A stretch of DNA of 8,502 bases from an uncultured Collinsella sp. (lineage in GTDB: Bacteria; Actinomycetota; Coriobacteriia; Coriobacteriales; Coriobacteriaceae), in NCBI GenBank assembly GCA_902494605.1, contig CABUUG010000077.1, positions 1 to 8,502 on the forward strand. The letters are read 5' to 3'. Shown piece after piece: positions 1-6,648 of this stretch. The translations under genes and the position numbers were made by a program. The stretch's first letter is position 1, and each line of letters begins with the position of its first letter. A model generated the notes under the pieces. It searched no databases and was not told where the DNA came from. It was given only the letters and a program-made list of their open reading frames with translations.

Positions 1-5
1 CAAGC

Positions 6-67
6 AAGAACGTCCCCAACGGCTACCCAAGGAGTGTCCCAAACCGCCGGCAGAAAAGGAGCGTCCC
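6..67. repeat. Three imperfect tandem copies of a GGGAC-type short repeat
   Basis: Three related blocks start at 6, 29 and 56 (AAGAACGTCCCC, AAGGAGTGTCCC, AAGGAGCGTCCC), spaced 23 and 27 bases apart and each followed by an AAC/GCC-rich stretch. Read on the minus strand they share TTnGGGACRCTCCTT. No open reading frame of interest covers them. The GGGAC core resembles REP-like palindromic repeats spread by single-strand (Y1/RAYT) transposases in other bacteria, but no such transposase is in this window. The array may continue beyond the left edge. The repetition is seen directly; its nature is inference. Confidence 0.5.
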
Positions 68-154
68 TAACTGCCACATCCGGAGCAAGATAACGCCGCA
101 GGTAGAGGACGGACAGCGAGCGGGTCGCATTTGAGACAAGGTGACGTGAAACGA

Positions 155-183
155 AAGGGCGCTGACCTTCTGGTCGCGCCCTT
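155..183 (-). terminator. Rho-independent terminator downstream of DAHP synthase
   Basis: The arms AAGGGCGC (155-162) and GCGCCCTT (176-183) enclose a second stem GACC/GGTC (164-167/172-175) with a one-base bulge and a TTCT loop. On the minus strand the hairpin is followed by CTTTCGTTTC, a moderate T-rich tail. It lies about 80 bases past the stop codon of the minus-strand DAHP synthase and is the best candidate for its transcription end. Confidence 0.6.
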
Positions 184-231
184 GAAGTTGAACATCAGAT
201 TGTCCAAATGCGGCCCGCGCAGCGTCGAGCC

Positions 232-259
232 GTTACGGCGTTTGGTAAAACGCCGTAAC
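232..259 (-). other. Perfect 12-bp stem-loop abutting the DAHP synthase stop codon
   Basis: GTTACGGCGTTT (232-243) and AAACGCCGTAAC (248-259) pair perfectly around a four-base loop. On the minus strand it begins immediately after the TAG stop (260-262). It lacks a T-tract on that side (GGCTCG follows), so it is not a canonical intrinsic terminator. It could protect the 3' end of the message, or act together with the hairpin at 155-183. Confidence 0.6.
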
Positions 260-1291
260 CTACACCCGTTCCGCGATCTCGTTGATGAGGTAGTCGGTCT
301 TTTCCCAGCCCAGGCACGGGTCGGTGATCGACTTACCAAAGACGCCGCCATCGACCGGCTGGTTGCCGTCCTCAAGGTAAGACTCGATCATAAAGCCCTT
401 GACCAGCTTGGAGATGGACTCGTTGCGGCGGCAGCTGTCGAGCACCTCCTTGCAAATGCGATATTGCTCCAGCGGACGCTTGCCCGAGTTGTCGTGGTTG
501 CAGTCGATGACCGCTGCCGGATTGGCATAGCCGGCGTGCTCGGTATAGCGCTCGGCCAGGCGTTCCAGGTGCTCGTAGTGGTAGTTGGGGTAGGTGCGCC
601 CATCGAGACCGATGTAGCCACGCATAACGGCGTGCGCGAGCGGATTGCCGTCGCACTCGACCTCCCAGTTGCGGAAGATGAAGCTCTGGTGCGCCTGTGC
701 GGCGTAAATGGAGTTGAGCATGACGGTAGTAGAGCCGGCAGTGGGATTCTTCATGCCGACGGGTACCGAAATGCCGCTCGACACCAGGCGATGCTCCTGG
801 TTTTCGACCGAGCGTGCGCCCACGGCCACATAGCTCAGCAGGTCAACGAGGTACTGGTAGTTGGACGGATAGAGCATCTCGTCGGCGGTGAAGAAGCCCG
901 TTTCCTCAATAACGCGCAGGTGCATATGGCGGATGGCCTTGACGCCCTCGAGCAGGTCGTCGGGAGCCTCGGGGTTGGGGTTGTGCAGAAGACCCTTGTA
1001 GCCGGTGCCCTTGGTACGCGGCTTATTGGTGTAGACGCGCGGAATGATGATGAGCTTGTCCTTGACCTCCTCGGCGGTCTTGGCCAGTCGGTTCATGTAC
1101 TCAAGCACTGAATCCTCGCGGTCGGCAGAGCACGGGCCGATGATGAGCACCTTACGTGCGTCCTCGCCGGTAAAGACTTTGGCGACCTCGGCGTCAAATG
1201 CCTGCTTTTTGGCGGTAAGGTCGGCAGAAAGTGGCATTTCCTCGCGGATCTCCATGGGTATCGGCAGCCTGCGTTTGAATTCCATGGCCAT
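260..1291 (-). CDS. 3-deoxy-7-phosphoheptulonate (DAHP) synthase, class I (AroF/G/H type)
   Basis: The enzyme condenses phosphoenolpyruvate and erythrose 4-phosphate to DAHP, the first committed step of the shikimate pathway to aromatic amino acids; it is cytoplasmic and metal-dependent. The 343 residues are close to the usual ~350 of the AroF/AroG/AroH family. Family motifs appear in order: IGPCSADRED (51-60, metal-binding Cys54), PRVYTNKPRTKGTGYKG (84-100, substrate-binding Arg/Lys), GARSVENQEHR (158-168), VGMKNPTAG (178-186), DCNHDNSGK (263-271, His266), ESYLEDGNQ (303-311) and SITDPCLGWE (321-330, metal-binding Asp). The start at 1291 is favoured because AGGAGG lies five bases upstream; an in-frame ATG two codons later is poorly spaced. 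It is a stand-alone gene with its own promoter and terminator. Which aromatic amino acid inhibits it cannot be read from sequence, so no F/G/H symbol is given. Confidence 0.97.
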   Translation of the reverse strand: MAMEFKRRLPIPMEIREEMPLSADLTAKKQAFDAEVAKVFTGEDARKVLIIGPCSADREDSVLEYMNRLAKTAEEVKDKLIIIPRVYTNKPRTKGTGYKGLLHNPNPEAPDDLLEGVKAIRHMHLRVIEETGFFTADEMLYPSNYQYLVDLLSYVAVGARSVENQEHRLVSSGISVPVGMKNPTAGSTTVMLNSIYAAQAHQSFIFRNWEVECDGNPLAHAVMRGYIGLDGRTYPNYHYEHLERLAERYTEHAGYANPAAVIDCNHDNSGKRPLEQYRICKEVLDSCRRNESISKLVKGFMIESYLEDGNQPVDGGVFGKSITDPCLGWEKTDYLINEIAERV

Positions 1292-1345
1292 AGGGGCCTC
1301 CTCAATCTATAGAAAGAGCAATAAGCGTATTGTCGAATGCTCGGC

Positions 1346-1374
1346 ATTATCCGCTGTCGCACGCTAAAGTGCAA
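1346..1374 (-). promoter_or_regulatory. Sigma-70-type promoter of the DAHP synthase gene
   Basis: On the minus strand, TTGCAC (1374-1369) is separated by exactly 17 bases from GATAAT (1351-1346). Transcription would start near 1339 and give a leader of about 48 bases ending in the AGGAGG ribosome site. The leader is too short for a T-box or a leader-peptide attenuator and none is seen. The -10 element matches the consensus at five of six positions, the -35 at three of six. Confidence 0.55.
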
Positions 1375-1395
1375 GCCCTTGTCACCCCGAAACCT

Positions 1396-1422
1396 ACCAA
1401 AAAGGGACAGGTTTATTTTGGT
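1396..1422. repeat. REP-like palindrome containing GGGACAGGTTTA
   Basis: ACCAAAA (1396-1402) and TTTTGGT (1416-1422) form a seven-base inverted repeat around AGGGACAGGTTTA. An overlapping inverted pair AAACCT (1390-1395) / AGGTTT (1409-1414) allows an alternative fold. The GGGACAGGTTTA core is of the style found in REP-like repeats associated with Y1 transposases (family knowledge, not checked here). It lies just upstream of the DAHP synthase promoter and is unlikely to be part of it. Confidence 0.4.
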
Positions 1423-1509
1423 CAGTTTATCTGGGTAAACGTCGGCGGATGCCGGGAGGGAGCGGCGCCGCGCGGGACCCTAAGGCTGTTGTCGGTTCAC
1501 CAGGAAATA

Positions 1510-1748
1510 CCCTGTGGGCAAAAAATGCCAAATATGAGTACGGTTGCTATCTTAGTATCATATTGCCTTCGCAAAATAATAGACATAACAGCAAAATATG
1601 TTCATTAACGTAAACACATATAAGTTCGCTATAGGGCTGTTTGATCAATTTAGGGACGCGTGTAAGCCGTGAAAACGGCATTTGGGGCTGTTTTGGCTGT
1701 TACTAAAAAAGTAACAGTACTCATATTTGCCATTTTTTGCCCACGGGG
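1510..1748. repeat. 239-bp structure bounded by 52-bp imperfect inverted repeats
   Basis: The reverse complement of 1510-1561 aligns without gaps to 1697-1748 with 44 of 52 bases identical. The best conserved part is GTACTCATATTTGnCATTTTTTGCCCAC. The arms enclose an AT-rich core of 135 bases with no coding potential. The right arm contains its own perfect 8-bp hairpin (CTGTTACT 1697-1704 / AGTAACAG 1710-1717); the matching part of the left arm has decayed. The core also holds a GCCGT-GAAA-ACGGC hairpin (1666-1679) and three copies of GGCTGTT (1635-1641, 1686-1692, 1695-1701). It could be a nonautonomous mobile element, a REP-doublet-like pair, or DNA encoding a structured RNA. No target-site duplication was recognised. 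Confidence 0.65.
1666..1679. other. Small hairpin with a GAAA tetraloop
   Basis: GCCGT (1666-1670) pairs with ACGGC (1675-1679) across GAAA, a GNRA-type loop if transcribed from the plus strand. It lies in the core of the inverted-repeat structure. A five-base stem is short and can occur by chance, so on its own it is weak evidence for a structured RNA. Confidence 0.3.
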
Positions 1749-1804
1749 CTTCGAAGGGGCTGTCAATCAGGTCCCAGGGGAGGCGGTTCGAGGGTCGCAA
1801 AACA

Positions 1805-1840
1805 AAAACGGGGGCGCAGGTTGTCCTGCGCCCCCGTTTT
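1805..1840 (-). terminator. Strong intrinsic terminator of the marR-ABC-ABC operon
   Basis: AAAACGGGGGCGCAGG (1805-1820) and its perfect complement CCTGCGCCCCCGTTTT (1825-1840) form a 16-bp stem with a four-base loop. On the minus strand the hairpin is followed by TGTTTTGCG after its own closing T run, a good termination tail, about 30 bases past the stop codon of the second ABC gene. On the plus strand it ends in TTTTCTT, so it may also stop transcription coming from the left. Confidence 0.9.
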
Positions 1841-1870
1841 CTTGGCATTGCGGTTGTTTGCCGCCGGTTT

Positions 1871-3727
1871 TTACGCCGCTTCGTCGAACTGCGAATTGTA
1901 CAGGTCGGCGTAGAAGCCGCCCTGGGCGAGCAGCTCGTCGTGCGTGCCCTTCTCGACGATGTCGCCGTCGCGAATTACCAAGATCACGTCGGCGTTGCGG
2001 ATCGTGGACAGGCGGTGCGCGATGACAAAGCTCGTGCGGCCCTGCATCAGCGCATCCATGGCGCGCTGGATGAGTTCCTCGGTACGGGTATCCACGTTGG
2101 AGGTCGCCTCGTCCAGAATCAGCGCCGGACGGTCGGCCAAAATGGCGCGGGCGATGGTCACGAGCTGGCGCTGACCCTGCGACAGGTTAGTGCCCTCCTC
2201 GTTGATCATAAAGTCGTAGCCACCGGCGAGCGTATGGATAAAGTGATCACAGCGCGCTGCGCGTGCAGCGGCTTCGACCTCGGCGTCGGTCGCATCGGGG
2301 CGTCCGTAGCGGATGTTCTCGCGGATGGTGCCGTTAAACAGCCAGGTGTCCTGCAGCACCATGGCAAACTCGCCGCGCAGCGCCGCGCGGTCCCAGTCGC
2401 GCACGTCGACGCCCTCGACGCGCAGCGAACCGCCGTCCACGTCGTAAAAGCGCTGCAGCAGCTTAATGAGCGTGGTCTTGCCGGCGCCGGTGGGGCCGAC
2501 GATGGCAATGGTTTGGCCGGGCTGCGCCTCGCAGCTAAAGTCGTGGATGATGGTCTTGTCGGGCGTGTAGCCAAACTTGACGTGGTCGAACTCCACGTGG
2601 CCAGGGCGCTTCTCGGGAATCTGCGCGTCGGCCTTCTGCTCCTCCTCGGGCGCGGCTAGGAACTCAAAGACGCGCTCGGTGGCGGCTGCCATCGACTGCA
2701 TCGTGTTGCTCACGTTGCCCAGCTGCTGCACGGGCTGCGTAAAGTTGCGAACGTACTGGATAAAGCTCTGGATGTCGCCGGGCGTGGCGTTGCCGGTCAG
2801 TGCGAGCTGTGCGCCCACCACGACAACGCCCACGTAGCCCATGTTACCCACCAGGCTCATAAGCGGCATCATCAGGCCCGACAGGAACTGCGAGCGCCAG
2901 CCACTAATAAAGAGGCGGTCGTTTTGACGATCGAACTCTTCGATCGAGGCCTCGGCGCGGTCGAACACCTGGATGACGTTCTGGCCGGCAAAGTCCTCCT
3001 CGATAATGCCGTTGACGGCGCCCAGAACCTGCTGTTGCTCGCGGAAGTACGGCTGCGAGAAGTGAATCATCACGGTCAGGATAATCGCAGCGGCCGGCAG
3101 CGTGAGCACGGTGACGCCGGTAAGCGGCAGGCTGATCGAAAGCATCATGACGAGCACGCCGATAATCTGCGTCACCGACGTGATGAGCTGCGTCACGCTC
3201 TGGTTGAGCGACTGACCCAGCGTATCGACGTCGTTGGTGATGCGGCTGAGTACGTCTCCCTTGCTGTGGCCGTTGAAGTAACTCATCGGCACGACGGCAA
3301 TCTTGGCGGCGATTTCCTTGCGCATGCGGTAGCAGATCTTTTGCGTGACGCCGGTCATGAGCCAACCCTGGATGAGGCTGCAAACAGAGCTCGCCAGATA
3401 CAGGCAGAGCAAAAAGCCGAGCGTCTTGGCGATCCAGTCAAAGTCGACATCGCCGGTGCCGTTGACCTTGGCGACCAGGCCTTCGAACAGCTTGGTCGTA
3501 ACCTGGCCGAGCACCTTGGGTCCCACAATGTTAAAGATGACCGAGCACACGGCAAAGGCGACGGCGGCAAACACGGCAATCTTGTGCTGGCCGATATAGC
3601 CGAGCAGCTGCCTCATGGTGCCCTTAAAGTCCTTGGCCTTTTCGCCGCGACGCATGCCGCCCATGCGGCCCATGGGACCGCGCTGGCGGGTGGGCTTGGG
3701 AATCTGAGTCTTGGTCTCGTCTGCCAT
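1871..3727 (-). CDS. ABC exporter half-transporter, catalytically competent subunit of a heterodimer
   Basis: This 618-residue protein fuses a six-helix membrane domain (about 45-345) to an ATPase domain (about 378-615), the type IV exporter (ABCB/multidrug) arrangement. Visible motifs are Walker A GPTGAGKT (411-418), Q-loop Gln459, a deviant signature LSQGQ (515-519; consensus LSGGQ), Walker B ALILDE with catalytic Glu540, and switch His571. The basic Gly/Met-rich N-terminus precedes the first helix and is common in such partners. The start ATG overlaps the stop of the upstream ABC gene by one base (TAATG), and its ribosome site AAGGAGG (3743-3737) lies inside that gene's last codons, so translation is coupled. 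It should pair with the 788-residue protein, its Walker A/B facing that protein's intact signature to make the active site. The substrate is unknown; drugs, peptides or lipids are all possible. Confidence 0.95.
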   Translation of the reverse strand: MADETKTQIPKPTRQRGPMGRMGGMRRGEKAKDFKGTMRQLLGYIGQHKIAVFAAVAFAVCSVIFNIVGPKVLGQVTTKLFEGLVAKVNGTGDVDFDWIAKTLGFLLCLYLASSVCSLIQGWLMTGVTQKICYRMRKEIAAKIAVVPMSYFNGHSKGDVLSRITNDVDTLGQSLNQSVTQLITSVTQIIGVLVMMLSISLPLTGVTVLTLPAAAIILTVMIHFSQPYFREQQQVLGAVNGIIEEDFAGQNVIQVFDRAEASIEEFDRQNDRLFISGWRSQFLSGLMMPLMSLVGNMGYVGVVVVGAQLALTGNATPGDIQSFIQYVRNFTQPVQQLGNVSNTMQSMAAATERVFEFLAAPEEEQKADAQIPEKRPGHVEFDHVKFGYTPDKTIIHDFSCEAQPGQTIAIVGPTGAGKTTLIKLLQRFYDVDGGSLRVEGVDVRDWDRAALRGEFAMVLQDTWLFNGTIRENIRYGRPDATDAEVEAAARAARCDHFIHTLAGGYDFMINEEGTNLSQGQRQLVTIARAILADRPALILDEATSNVDTRTEELIQRAMDALMQGRTSFVIAHRLSTIRNADVILVIRDGDIVEKGTHDELLAQGGFYADLYNSQFDEAA

Positions 3728-6093
3728 TAGTGCTCGCCTCCTTCCATAACGGCTGCAATTTCTTCTTGGGTAAGCCCCAGCTCCTCGGCGGAAAGCTGCG
3801 ACTGTGCGATCTCCAGGTACGCCGGGCAGCTGCGCAGCAGCTTCTCGTGCGTGCCGGTGCCCACTACGTGGCCGTCGTCGAGCACGATGATCTGGTCGGC
3901 GTGCATGATGGTCGCGATGCGCTGGGCTACGACCACGAGCGCGGCGTCGGTAACGTTTTTGGCCAGCTCCTCGCGTAGGCGCGCGTCGGTCTTGTAGTCG
4001 AGGGCACTAAACGAGTCATCGAACACCACGACCTCGGGCTTTTTGGCCAACGCGCGGGCGATGGCCAGACGCTGGCGCTGACCACCCGAAACATTGGAGC
4101 CGCCCTGGCTGATGGGGGAGTCGTACCCGTCCTCGCGCTCGGCGATAAAGTCCTCGGCCTGTGCGATGCGCGCGGCCTGGCGCATGTCGTCATCGCTTAC
4201 CATGTCGCCCGCAAACTTGAGGTTGCTCTCGACAGTGCCCGAGAACAGGCGTCCCTGCTGTGGGATATAACCGATGCGGCGGCGCAGCTCGGAAAGGGTC
4301 ATGTCGCGCACGTCGATGCCGTCGAGCGAAATGCTGCCGCCCGTGACGTCGTACAGGCGCGGGATGAGCTGCACAAGCGTGGACTTGCCCGAGCCCGTGG
4401 AGCCAATGATGCCGAGCATCTGACCGGCGTGCGTGGTGAAGTTCACACCGCTAATGACGTCGGCGCGGGCATCGGGATACTGGAAACTCACGTCACGGAA
4501 GGTGAGCTCGCCGCGCGGCGCGCTGGCAGCGGGCAGTTTGGGCGAGGTGGGGTCGTTGATGCTCGTGGGGCAGGTGATGACCTCTTCCACGCGCTCGGCT
4601 GCGACCTCGGCGCGGGGCAGGATGACCGAAACCATGGTGAGGATCATAAACGCCATGACGATCTGCATGGTGTAGGAGATAAACGCCATCATGTTGCCAA
4701 CCTGCATCACACCGTCGGACACACCCTGCGCGCCAAACCAGACGATAAGCACGGTGATGCAGTTCATGACGAGCATCATGAGCGGCATCATAAAGCTCAT
4801 GGCGCGGTTGGTGTAGAGCTGCGTGGTCATCAGGTCGAGCGACGCCTTGTCAAAGCGCTCGAGCTCATGTTCCTCGCGGTTGAACGAGCGGATGGGCATA
4901 AGGCCGTCGAGCAGCTCGCGGGCGGTAAGGTTCACGCGGTCCACAAAGCTCTGCATCTTTTTGAACTTGGGCATGGTGAGGCCCATAAGCACGCCGACGA
5001 CGGCCGAGACCGCGATGATGGCCACGGCGATGGTCCACTCCAGGCCGGTGTGGTTGGCCAGGACGCGCATGACGGCGACGATACCCATGACGGGGGCCAT
5101 CAGGCACATGCGGATAAACAGGGTTGCGGCCATCTGGATCTGCTGAATGTCGTTGGTGCAGCGGGTGATGAGCGAGGCCTGGCTAAACTTGCCCACCTCG
5201 GCCGGCGAGAAGTGCATAACCTTGTTGAAGGTCTCGCGGCGCAGGTCGCGGGCGATGGAGCAGGCGGTGCGCGAAGCCACGGCGCCGGTCAGGATGGTGG
5301 CGACAAGCGACACCAGGCACAGCCCAAACATCGTGGTCGCCATGCGGCTCAGGTAGGCGTTCTGCACGTCGGCGGGGTCGATGCCCTGTGCCTTGTACTC
5401 GTCCTGTACATAGCTCACGGCGCGCTGGGTGACGATGGAGCCTGACATGGAGCCCATTTTGTCTGCCATTTGGTTGGCGCCCTCGACGAGCTTGCTTTGG
5501 TCTACCAGACCGCCCTCGACACCCAGACGCAGGCTCTTCATGGTGATCTTACCGCCGTCGGCATCAATCTGCTTTTGCATGTTCTGCGCCGCCGCGGCTT
5601 TCTGCTGCATTTCGGCGAGCTGCTCGGGCGTCATCGCTGCCATTTGCTCGGGGGTGGGCATGGCCTGGGCAGCGTTGTCGTCTTTCTCGCTGGACGAGCC
5701 CGTCATGTCGCCCATGGAGTCGGCGTCGATGCCCTGGTCGAGCGAAAGAACGACGGTCTCGGGCAGGCTCATAATGTCGGCAATCTTGCCTCCATCGGCA
5801 CGCTCCTCCTCGGTGCCTTTGTACGTGCGAATGCCGTTTTTGTCTGCCTTGCTAAACGCAGCTTCTACTGTCTTGGCATCTTTGGCGTTCATAAAGAGCT
5901 CAAGGTCGTCGAGCGATTCGGAGCGAATGGTGTCGGGCACGGGTGAGGCGATGCCGCCTTGCTGCACGCCCACGTCGACGATATCGCTCATGTAGGTAGG
6001 CAGTGCCAGATCGGCGTTGCAACTGATTACGATAAGTACGATAGCTGCGAACAGTGCCAGGATATGCTTTTTAAAGAGCTTGAGAATCCTCAC
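3727..6093 (-). CDS. ABC exporter half-transporter, degenerate-site subunit with a large extracellular insert
   Basis: This 788-residue protein is a membrane-ATPase fusion, about 200 residues longer than usual. The first membrane helix is at about 11-34; residues ~45-250 form a hydrophilic insert with a Met/Gln/Ala-rich stretch (141-175); the remaining helices lie at ~252-495 and the ATPase at ~528-768. Motifs: Walker A GSTGSGKS (564-571), Q-loop Gln612, intact signature VSGGQ (668-672), Walker B VVVFDD with Asp693 in place of the catalytic Glu, and Gln724 in place of the switch His. It therefore carries the degenerate site of a heterodimer, as in TM287/288. The start is GTG within GTGA, overlapping the marR stop by four bases, with AAAGGAGA nine bases upstream. 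The insert should face outside the cell, since it joins helices 1 and 2. The substrate is not predictable. Confidence 0.95.
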   Translation of the reverse strand: MRILKLFKKHILALFAAIVLIVISCNADLALPTYMSDIVDVGVQQGGIASPVPDTIRSESLDDLELFMNAKDAKTVEAAFSKADKNGIRTYKGTEEERADGGKIADIMSLPETVVLSLDQGIDADSMGDMTGSSSEKDDNAAQAMPTPEQMAAMTPEQLAEMQQKAAAAQNMQKQIDADGGKITMKSLRLGVEGGLVDQSKLVEGANQMADKMGSMSGSIVTQRAVSYVQDEYKAQGIDPADVQNAYLSRMATTMFGLCLVSLVATILTGAVASRTACSIARDLRRETFNKVMHFSPAEVGKFSQASLITRCTNDIQQIQMAATLFIRMCLMAPVMGIVAVMRVLANHTGLEWTIAVAIIAVSAVVGVLMGLTMPKFKKMQSFVDRVNLTARELLDGLMPIRSFNREEHELERFDKASLDLMTTQLYTNRAMSFMMPLMMLVMNCITVLIVWFGAQGVSDGVMQVGNMMAFISYTMQIVMAFMILTMVSVILPRAEVAAERVEEVITCPTSINDPTSPKLPAASAPRGELTFRDVSFQYPDARADVISGVNFTTHAGQMLGIIGSTGSGKSTLVQLIPRLYDVTGGSISLDGIDVRDMTLSELRRRIGYIPQQGRLFSGTVESNLKFAGDMVSDDDMRQAARIAQAEDFIAEREDGYDSPISQGGSNVSGGQRQRLAIARALAKKPEVVVFDDSFSALDYKTDARLREELAKNVTDAALVVVAQRIATIMHADQIIVLDDGHVVGTGTHEKLLRSCPAYLEIAQSQLSAEELGLTQEEIAAVMEGGEH

Positions 6094-6539
6094 TCGGCAT
6101 CTCTCCTTTCTTGATTGCGGTCGATAATTTCGTTGGCACGCCTTAGAAGACGCACCATCTCTTGGGTATCTGTTTCGCCGAGCTGCTCGAGGAAAGCCGC
6201 AGTGCGGTTCTCGAATTCTCGACGTTTGATTTCGAGATCCTGGAATCCTTTGTCGGTCACCGTGACGTGTACGCGACGACGGTCGGTCTTTGAGTGCTCG
6301 CGCTCGACCCAGCCCTTGGCTTCGAGAGCGCGTAGGATATTGGCGATGCGGGCACTCGAGACCCAGGCGCGATCAGCGAGTTCGCTCGGCGTGAGTGAAC
6401 CGCCGGCGAGTATGAGGGCGCGCATGACGGCCATCTCGCCGCCGAGGGCTTTGTCCGCAAAGCGCGAAATGCGCTGATGCATGCTGCCGAACTCGGTAAG
6501 GAGCTGACGCCCAAGCTCACGGAAATCGGTATCTTCCAC
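6090..6539 (-). CDS. MarR-family transcriptional regulator
   Basis: This 149-residue protein has the MarR layout: an N-terminal helix for dimerisation (1-30), a winged helix-turn-helix (about 35-98) with LTPSELADRAWVSSARIANIL as the DNA-reading part (49-69), the wing HSKTDRRRVHVTVTDKG (82-98), and a C-terminal dimerisation helix rich in Arg and Glu (100-147). MarR proteins are usually repressors released by small ligands and often control an adjacent exporter. This gene is the first of the operon and overlaps the ABC gene by GTGA, so control of the exporter and of itself is the natural inference. The start is GTG at 6539 with AGGGG seven bases upstream; an internal ATG at residue 20 would remove part of the dimerisation helix. 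The ligand is unknown. Confidence 0.93.
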   Translation of the reverse strand: MEDTDFRELGRQLLTEFGSMHQRISRFADKALGGEMAVMRALILAGGSLTPSELADRAWVSSARIANILRALEAKGWVEREHSKTDRRRVHVTVTDKGFQDLEIKRREFENRTAAFLEQLGETDTQEMVRLLRRANEIIDRNQERRDAE

Positions 6540-6557
6540 CGAAAACCCCTAACACTA

Positions 6558-6576
6558 GAAACTATTTCCGGTGAAA
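6558..6576 (-). promoter_or_regulatory. Possible MarR operator (interleaved TTTC/GAAA palindromes)
   Basis: The minus strand reads TTTC-ACCG-GAAA-TAG-TTTC, two overlapping small palindromes sharing GAAA. They sit between the candidate -10 box and the marR start codon, where binding would block transcription. Short AT-rich palindromes of this kind are typical MarR targets, but this one is weak and could be chance. Confidence 0.25.
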
Positions 6577-6584
6577 GATGATAC

Positions 6585-6605
6585 CCTCATACGCGGGCCT
6601 CATAC
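6585..6605. repeat. Direct repeat CCTCATAC x2 over the marR promoter
   Basis: CCTCATAC occurs at 6585-6592 and 6598-6605, a perfect eight-base direct repeat with a 13-base period separated by GCGGG. One copy covers the candidate -10 box of marR. It may be a regulator site or a small duplication. Confidence 0.4.
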
Positions 6606-6614
6606 AGTGGGCAA
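6586..6614 (-). promoter_or_regulatory. Possible promoter of the marR-ABC-ABC operon
   Basis: On the minus strand TTGCCC (6614-6609) and TATGAG (6591-6586) are 17 bases apart, giving a leader of roughly 40 bases before the GTG start. The matches to consensus are only moderate, and the AT-rich sequence further upstream offers other weak candidates. Confidence 0.3.
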
Positions 6615-6648
6615 TATTAAGAGCTCATTAAGACTTAAAATAATTCAA

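Larger units (their letters stand above)
1292..1870. other. Gene-free intergenic region (579 bp) rich in repeats and hairpins
   Basis: Both neighbouring genes are on the minus strand. Reading rightwards, the gap contains the DAHP synthase ribosome site and promoter, a REP-like palindrome (1396-1422), an undistinguished GC-rich stretch (1423-1509), a 239-bp structure bounded by inverted repeats (1510-1748) and the ABC operon terminator (1805-1840). The open frames here (for example 1330-1608 on plus and 1645-1848 on minus) run through these repeats and hairpins, and I see no family resemblance in them, so I do not call genes. Confidence 0.6.

Noticed and set aside
131..1111. Long plus-strand open frame opposite the DAHP synthase
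   Set aside because: It is the antisense shadow of a clearly recognised enzyme in GC-rich DNA; the translation shows no family motifs.
1292..1345. T-box or leader-peptide attenuator in front of the DAHP synthase gene
   Set aside because: The predicted leader is only about 48 bases, with no run of aromatic codons, no T-box motif and no terminator hairpin.
1330..1608. Open reading frame on the plus strand in the intergenic gap (92 codons)
   Set aside because: It starts within the DAHP synthase promoter on the opposite strand and crosses the REP-like palindrome and the left inverted-repeat arm. No ribosome site or family resemblance is visible.
1510..1748. CRISPR array or tRNA gene in the repeat-rich gap
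   Set aside because: There are only two repeat copies, inverted rather than direct, with no regular spacers, and no cloverleaf or CCA end.
1645..1848. Minus-strand frame of 67 codons
   Set aside because: It runs through the strong terminator hairpin and the right inverted-repeat arm, so it is a by-product of these structures.
4429..5445. Plus-strand frame of 338 codons opposite the first ABC gene
   Set aside because: Very rich in His, Gly and Asp, as expected from reading the complement of membrane-protein codons in GC-rich DNA; no start signal.
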